DNA from: Gemmatimonadaceae bacterium
GTDB taxonomy: Bacteria; Gemmatimonadota; Gemmatimonadetes; Gemmatimonadales; Gemmatimonadaceae
Assembly (NCBI GenBank): GCA_025358925.1
Contig: JANYHT010000013.1
Coordinates: 62,001-126,000 of the forward strand
Direction of reading: 5' to 3'
DNA length: 64,000 nt
Shown here: in pieces, positions 59,097 to 64,000 of the stretch
Numbering within the stretch: the stretch's first letter is position 1
Layout of the letters: each line of letters opens with the position of its first letter
Made by a program: the position numbers and the translations under genes
The notes under the pieces: model-generated
Database searches by the model: none
Seen by the model: only the letters and a program-made list of their open reading frames with translations
What the model was told of the DNA's origin: nothing

Positions 59097-59312
59097 CTAG
59101 GTCTCCAAGGTTGAAGTGACCGGCACTAGTCCTGCACTATCAACACGCATGCCAGTTGCGACACTATGCGGACGTCGGCGATCACTGTTGCGCTACAACG
59201 ACTTACGTGCGGTGTATCAACAAGTACTGTCCTCGAATTGGGAATTCGGTGTCCTCCGCGCGAGAACGTTGCGATGCGCTGTAACACCGATCACTTGCTG
59301 GAGATCGGAGCC

Positions 59313-60569
59313 ATGACTTTCAGAACCGCATTGCGAGTCTCACAATCACCGTCGGGCGGCGCGCGCGCGAGCGTTCCGCGAGCATTCGCGGCATTCCTCG
59401 TGTTGGCGAGCATCGCGAGTGTGCTCACCGTGTCACGCGTGGCTTACGGGCAGGCAGGCCGCGGGGCGCCGTTGCCCACCGCGCCAAAGCCTCCGGTGAT
59501 CGAGTCACAGCGTTCATACGATGCGACCGAGTTGGACCGTATCGTCTCGCCCATCGCGTTGTATCCCGATCCGCTGCTCGCCCAGCTATTAAACGCTGCC
59601 ACATTCCCGCAGCAGATTCCTGTCGCCGCGCAGTGGCTTGATGCGCATCGTGGGATGTCGGGTCAACAACTTACCGATCAATTAGCGAATGATCGGGTGA
59701 CGTGGGATCCCAGCGTACAGGCGATGGTCGCGTTTCCAACAGTCTTGCAGATGATGGCGTCAGCGGCGCCATGGACGGACGAAATCGGTGATGCATTTAC
59801 GATTCAGCATGCCGACGTCATGGACGCGGTGCAGCGCATGCGCGCGCAGGCACAACGGTATGGCTATTTGCAGTCCAACGAGCAGATGCAGGTTTCATCG
59901 TCACCGGTCATCGAAATTCTTCCAGTAAATCCGGCGTACATCGTCGTGCCATACTACGACCCGTACGTTGTGTACTATCCGCCGCGCCCACGCTTTGTGG
60001 TGTCGTCCGCCATCTACTTTGGCTACGGCGTACGGTTGGGTGGATGGTATGAGCCTTGGGGCTGGAGACAGAGCGGGTTTGAGTGGAGCAACCATCGTGT
60101 TGTGTACGGCTATCCGGGCTGGAATCATCCGCGGGACTATCGCGTTGTGAACCCGCGCGGCTACGGCAACGCGCCTCGGTACGAACCACGCAACGATCCG
60201 CGCAATGATCCGCGCCCCATCACTCGCACACCGGAGCTGTTTCGACGTGTCGGGCCGCGCGATGCTGACGCACGTCAGGGCAACAATAACAACGTGCGTG
60301 TGACGCAGCGTGAACTCGAGCGTGAGCGGCCGCGAGACGCGCAACGCGGTGGCAGTCGCGAAACCATGCAGATTCAACGCGGTGGCAATCAGCCGTCGCG
60401 CGAATCGCAACCCACCCGCGAATCGCAACCGAGAAATGAAGAGCGCAGCGCACCACATGGCGAGAGGCGGAGCGCACCGCCCGCTGGTGAAATGCGAACC
60501 GCACAACCGCGTCCGCCGCGCGACGCGCCAAAGAACGGCCCGCCCGCTGAACGTGAGCGTCGCAACTAG
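59313..60569 (+). CDS. DUF3300 domain-containing exported protein with a low-complexity tail
   Basis: A 418-residue exported protein. The signal is weak (AAFLVLASIASVLTVSRVAYG). The DUF3300 domain occupies residues about 60-250 with its hallmarks YDATELDRIVSPIALYPDPL and VAAQWLDAHRGM. A Tyr/Trp/Pro-rich strand region follows (YYDPYVVYYPPRPRF). The last 150 residues are almost unstructured, rich in Arg, Asn, Gln and Pro with repeats of NDPRNDPR and ESQPTRESQPRN. The function is unknown; such tails suggest binding to polyanions or peptidoglycan. ATG 59313 has a GATCGGAG site. Confidence 0.85.
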   Translation: MTFRTALRVSQSPSGGARASVPRAFAAFLVLASIASVLTVSRVAYGQAGRGAPLPTAPKPPVIESQRSYDATELDRIVSPIALYPDPLLAQLLNAATFPQQIPVAAQWLDAHRGMSGQQLTDQLANDRVTWDPSVQAMVAFPTVLQMMASAAPWTDEIGDAFTIQHADVMDAVQRMRAQAQRYGYLQSNEQMQVSSSPVIEILPVNPAYIVVPYYDPYVVYYPPRPRFVVSSAIYFGYGVRLGGWYEPWGWRQSGFEWSNHRVVYGYPGWNHPRDYRVVNPRGYGNAPRYEPRNDPRNDPRPITRTPELFRRVGPRDADARQGNNNNVRVTQRELERERPRDAQRGGSRETMQIQRGGNQPSRESQPTRESQPRNEERSAPHGERRSAPPAGEMRTAQPRPPRDAPKNGPPAERERRN

Positions 60570-60641
60570 CGGCGCGTCCGTGACTTAGTTTTCGAAGGAA
60601 GATCGCCGTTGGTATTCGCGCCACTTCTTTCGAGCGTATTA

Positions 60642-61556
60642 ATGAACCGTGGCTCGGCTTCGCGTCATCACATCGCACGCGTTCTCTTTTTTCTGTTGTT
60701 ACCACTGCACGCTGGGTCCGCTCAGCGTGTTAGTGCGGATACCATCCGTGCACGGCTTGAGGCGCGCATCGCGTCCGTACCCGGTGCGCTGGTCGGCATC
60801 GCCGTTCGCGATCTCTCGACCGGACGTCGATTGTCGCTCAACGGCGATAGCGTGTTTCACGCCGCCAGTACGATGAAGGTGCCCGTGCTCTTCGCACTGT
60901 ATCGCGAGTTTCAAGCGAAGCGGCTCGCACCAACACAGCCTTTTCCGCTCGTGAATATGTTCAAGTCGATTGCTGACGGATCGCGCTATTCACTTAGTCC
61001 GACTGATGACAGTGACAGCACGGTGTACGCGCTCGTTGGCAAAACAGTGCCGGTACGCGACCTCGCGTTCCGGATGATCACGCACTCCAGTAATCTCGCA
61101 ACCAACGCCCTCATCACGCTGCTCGATCCAACGCGCATCACGGCGCTCACGCGCTCGTTTGGCGCAACACAGATGATGGTACGACGCGGCGTGGAAGATA
61201 ACGCGGCGTTCCGCGCAGGGCTCAACAACACCACCACCGCAAACGATCTGGTTGCGATCTTTGTTGCTTTACAGCAAGGCAAAGTGGCAAATGCAGCGCA
61301 AACGCGCGACATGCTCTCGATTCTTGAAGCACAAGCGTTTAACGACGAGATTCCGGCCGGCCTGCCCGTCGGCACACGCATCGCGCACAAGACGGGCTCC
61401 ATCACTGGCGTGTTGCACGACGCCGGCATTGTCTATCCGAATGCGCGCGCGCCCTATGTGATTGCCGTACTCACGCGAGGCATTCCCGATGAAAAGGTCG
61501 CGCAGCGGCTCATCGCCGACTGCTCACGCATTGTGTGGGACTGGTTAGCGCAGTAA
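60642..61556 (+). CDS. Class A beta-lactamase-like serine hydrolase
   Basis: A 304-residue exported protein of the penicillin-binding/class A beta-lactamase fold. The nucleophile motif STMK is at residues 76-79, a KTG triad at HKTGSITG, and a Glu candidate in the omega loop at VRRGVEDNAAF. The SDN motif reads HSSNLATN, so Asp is replaced by Ser. The signal peptide is VLFFLLLPLHAGSA. The family contains true beta-lactamases and D,D-peptidase-like proteins; the substitution and setting make activity on antibiotics uncertain. ATG 60642 is preferred over the 60609 start, whose first eleven codons look untranslated. Confidence 0.8.
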   Translation: MNRGSASRHHIARVLFFLLLPLHAGSAQRVSADTIRARLEARIASVPGALVGIAVRDLSTGRRLSLNGDSVFHAASTMKVPVLFALYREFQAKRLAPTQPFPLVNMFKSIADGSRYSLSPTDDSDSTVYALVGKTVPVRDLAFRMITHSSNLATNALITLLDPTRITALTRSFGATQMMVRRGVEDNAAFRAGLNNTTTANDLVAIFVALQQGKVANAAQTRDMLSILEAQAFNDEIPAGLPVGTRIAHKTGSITGVLHDAGIVYPNARAPYVIAVLTRGIPDEKVAQRLIADCSRIVWDWLAQ

Positions 61557-61873
61557 TCCTCTTCATTAGACAAATGTTGGGCGACACCACGTTCGCGCCA
61601 CTCGTCCCATGTATTGATCTATGCGTATCGTGAAGTTTCTGGTGAAAGAATGTTGAGTGGGCGACCGACTGGCGTATGAAGCTCTGGCAATTCAGAAGTA
61701 AAACGCCGGAAATTGAATTGATCATGTCATCGGACATGTTCGCGTCAGCGATAATTGCGCATACGCTATCATCAATGCAAAACGAATGATTGCTACGCGC
61801 TGCTTCCTTCCGACCGCGCTTGGCGCATCTTTCGCCATCCTCCTCCTCTCCACCGTCACGCCGAGATGTCGCG
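61557..61873. other. Intergenic region before the second BNR protein
   Basis: About 317 bp. It contains two short hairpins (CAATTCA/TGAATTG at 61688-61720 and CATGTC/GACATG at 61723-61738) that may end the upstream transcript, and presumably a promoter for the BNR protein gene. I see no gene; the minus-strand frame across it looks like noise. Confidence 0.5.
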
Positions 61874-64000
61874 ATGAAGGTTGTATCCGCAGTTGTAGCG
61901 TTGGTTGTGGGTCTCGTCCCAAGTATGGCGGCGACGGCGCAAAAGGCGCCCGCATCAAACGTCTCGATTAAAAAGCCGTTAGTAAGACCACGTGCGGTCG
62001 TTACTCGCGCTCCGCTGATGGCCTCGGTTGACACCACCCTGCTGAGCGGTCTGCAGTATCGCCTCGTTGGGCATTCGCGCGGTGGTCGCGTGACCACGGT
62101 AACCGGTGTGCCGTCGGAGCCACGCACGTTCTACATGGGTGTGGCAAGCGGTGGCGTTTTCAAAACTCTCGACGGTGGTGAAAACTGGACGCCGATTACT
62201 GATGGCAAAGTGCCCCTCGGTTCGTCCGGATCCATTGTGGTCGCCCAATCAGATCCAAACATCGTGTACCTCGGCACCGGTTCCGACGGGGTGCGCAGCA
62301 ATGTCTCGACGGGCCGTGGCGTGTACCGGTCAGCGGACGCCGGAAAGACATGGGACTTCGCCGGATTGTACGACGTTGGGCAGATTGGCGCCGTTCGCGT
62401 GCACCCAACCAATCCGAATATCGTGTGGACGGCCGCGTACGGTGACGTATTCAAAAAGAGTACATCGCGTGGTGTGTTTAAATCGGTTGACGGTGGAAAA
62501 TCGTGGAAGAAAACGTTGTACGTGAGCGACAGCGTGGGCGCGATGGACGTTGAGGTGCAACCCGGCAATCCAAACATTGTGTACGCGTGGATGTCGCGGA
62601 TCGAACGGAAGCCGTGGACGATCATCAGTGGATCGCGCGAAGGTGGTTTTTACAAGAGCACGGATGCTGGCGACACCTGGACACGCGGAATGAACGGCCT
62701 GCCACAAGAGCTTATCGGCAAGGCAAATCTCGCGGTGACGGCCGCGAATCCGCAACGCATTTATGCACTGATTGAGGCGCTGCCAGGCGGCGGCTTGTAT
62801 CGCTCAGACAACGCGGGTGTGTCGTGGACGCTGATGAACTCCAATGCGGCGTTATTGCAACGTCCGTTTTACTACACCACGCTCGGTACGGATCCAAGTA
62901 ACGCGGATGTGGTCTACGCGGGCGCAGAAGGATTTTATAAGTCAGTGGACGGCGGCAAGACAATGACGACGATGCGAACGCCGCACGGTGACAATCACGA
63001 CATTTGGATCAATCCGAACAATAGCAACACCATGATTCAGTCCAACGACGGCGGTGCGAATGTGTCGTTCGACGGCGGGAAGACATGGTCCACGCAAGAC
63101 AATCAACCGACGGCAGAATTTTACGGCATCTCCACCGACAATACGTTTCCGTACAAACTGTATTCGGCGCAGCAGGACAACTCGACGTACATCTTCAGTT
63201 CGGTGACGGATCCGTTCAACACGGTAAACTTTCGCACGGGCCCCGGTTGCGAAACTGGTCCGATCATGCCGCATCCAACAGAACGGAATACCGTGTACGG
63301 CTCCTGCAAGGGGCAGTACAGCGTGATGAATACCGAAACGGGACAGTCGCGAAATTATTGGATTGGCGGACAGTCACTGTATGGCAATGCGGGCGGTGAG
63401 TTGGAGTTTCGCTTTCAACGCGTATCACCGATGGCGCTGTCGCCGCATGACCCGAATGTGCTGTACTATGGTTCGCAGTATTTGCATCGCACGCGCGACA
63501 AAGGCGTGACGTGGGAAAAGATTTCACCCGACCTCACGGCGTTTCCTGCCTGCTGCCAAGGGGCGAGTGGTGAACCGATTACGCGTGACGTCACGGGTGA
63601 AGAATTCTACAGCACGTTGTACGCGATCACGGAATCTCCGCGCGAGGCTGGTCTTATCTGGACGGGTTCAAACGACGGTCCATTTTTCGTCACGCGTGAC
63701 AACGGCAAAACGTGGAAGAACGTGACGCCGAAAGATTTACCAACTGGCGGTCGTGTCGCGTGGATTGAGGCATCGCCACATCGCAATGGTTCGGCGTACT
63801 TTGCCGTCTATCGCTATCTCTTGGGCGACTACGCGCCGTACATCTATCGCACGGACAACTACGGCGCGTCGTGGACGCGAATTACAGACGGCGCGAATGG
63901 CATTCCGGCTGATGCGCCAACACGCGTTGTGCGCGAAGACCCCGACCGCGAAGGTTTGTTGTACGCCGGTACCGAGTTTGGCATGTACATCTCGTTTGAC
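61874..64000 (+). CDS. Second large BNR/VPS10-type protein (3' end beyond window)
   Basis: An open frame of 709 codons from ATG 61874 to the end of the window without a stop. It has a signal peptide (VVSAVVALVVGLVPSMAATA) and at least ten Asp-box motifs, for example KTLDGGENW, RSADAGKTW, KSVDGGKSW, KSTDAGDTW, VSFDGGKTW, VTRDNGKTW and RTDNYGASW. It is a distant paralogue of the protein at 13.6 kb, with the same propeller type. It probably continues for another 300-400 residues. The role is as uncertain as for the first copy: sortilin-like ligand binding or a secreted hydrolase. Confidence 0.85.
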   Translation, partial: MKVVSAVVALVVGLVPSMAATAQKAPASNVSIKKPLVRPRAVVTRAPLMASVDTTLLSGLQYRLVGHSRGGRVTTVTGVPSEPRTFYMGVASGGVFKTLDGGENWTPITDGKVPLGSSGSIVVAQSDPNIVYLGTGSDGVRSNVSTGRGVYRSADAGKTWDFAGLYDVGQIGAVRVHPTNPNIVWTAAYGDVFKKSTSRGVFKSVDGGKSWKKTLYVSDSVGAMDVEVQPGNPNIVYAWMSRIERKPWTIISGSREGGFYKSTDAGDTWTRGMNGLPQELIGKANLAVTAANPQRIYALIEALPGGGLYRSDNAGVSWTLMNSNAALLQRPFYYTTLGTDPSNADVVYAGAEGFYKSVDGGKTMTTMRTPHGDNHDIWINPNNSNTMIQSNDGGANVSFDGGKTWSTQDNQPTAEFYGISTDNTFPYKLYSAQQDNSTYIFSSVTDPFNTVNFRTGPGCETGPIMPHPTERNTVYGSCKGQYSVMNTETGQSRNYWIGGQSLYGNAGGELEFRFQRVSPMALSPHDPNVLYYGSQYLHRTRDKGVTWEKISPDLTAFPACCQGASGEPITRDVTGEEFYSTLYAITESPREAGLIWTGSNDGPFFVTRDNGKTWKNVTPKDLPTGGRVAWIEASPHRNGSAYFAVYRYLLGDYAPYIYRTDNYGASWTRITDGANGIPADAPTRVVREDPDREGLLYAGTEFGMYISFD

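Noticed and set aside
61575-61581. GTTGGGC as part of an integron attC site
   Set aside because: No matching RYYYAAC partner or folded attC structure is present nearby.
61510-62127. A 205-codon minus-strand frame
   Set aside because: It covers the end of the beta-lactamase-like gene, a gap and the start of the BNR gene, and its residue composition looks random.

Overview
The window is one continuous stretch of bacterial chromosome of moderate to high GC, with no rRNA, tRNA, CRISPR array, transposase or phage gene that I can see. The gene content suggests a heterotrophic Gemmatimonadota-like bacterium, or possibly an acidobacterial relative. It includes two large BNR/VPS10-type beta-propeller proteins, M14 carboxypeptidases, a tricorn-like protease, a transmembrane Ser/Thr kinase, DUF1592/DUF1552/ankyrin genes and a GMC oxidoreductase with a gluconate-dehydrogenase-like small subunit. 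The phylum is an inference from gene families, not from a marker gene. Most products carry Sec, lipoprotein or Tat export signals, so the window largely encodes the cell envelope and extracellular peptide or organic matter use.

Layout. 1-6.0 kb: the tail of an M14 peptidase, a lipid-kinase/rsmD pair, an HDOD protein, a phosphodiester glycosidase and a secreted unknown. 6.1-9.1 kb: a four-gene type IV pilus minor-pilin operon whose genes overlap by ATGA. 9.1-18.7 kb: an FkbM methyltransferase, a divergent SDF-family symporter, a dienelactone hydrolase, a DUF4198 protein, a 1105-residue BNR protein, an alpha/beta hydrolase and a lipoprotein. 18.8-25.8 kb (all minus): oligopeptide-type ABC permeases and a binding protein without ATPases, surrounding a sigma-54-type activator, a lipoprotein and a TPR protein. 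25.8-29.8 kb: a PQQ dehydrogenase and two plus-strand unknowns. 29.8-39.4 kb (all minus): ankyrin, DUF1552, DUF1592, GMC oxidoreductase, its small subunit and a DUF1080 protein. 39.5-44.3 kb (plus): M1 peptidase, gamma-glutamyltransferase and a serine hydrolase. 44.6-50.5 kb: an amino acid permease, an Fn3 lipoprotein, a GH28 remnant, a WXXGXW protein, an aminotransferase and an M14 carboxypeptidase. 50.5-59.1 kb (minus): tricorn protease, kinase, S9 peptidase, PLP lyase, an adhesin-E-like protein and a DUF4384 protein. 59.3-64 kb (plus): DUF3300, a class A beta-lactamase-like protein and a second BNR protein that runs off the end.

Two families of short non-coding repeats stand out between genes. 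One is a palindromic element bounded by GTTTCACGCGGAGGCGCGG arms, present at four sites, often between convergent genes, with perfect inverted arms of up to 33 bp. The other is arrays of a TTAGGGA/TCCCTAA heptamer. These are usually paired in inverted orientation and sit against gene ends so closely that they supply the stop codons of three genes.

Functionally the genes fit a peptide- and sugar-acid-scavenging lifestyle. Secreted and periplasmic peptidases (M14, M1, S9, tricorn, gamma-glutamyltransferase) generate peptides and amino acids. ABC and APC permeases take them up. PQQ and GMC dehydrogenases would feed periplasmic oxidation into the respiratory chain.
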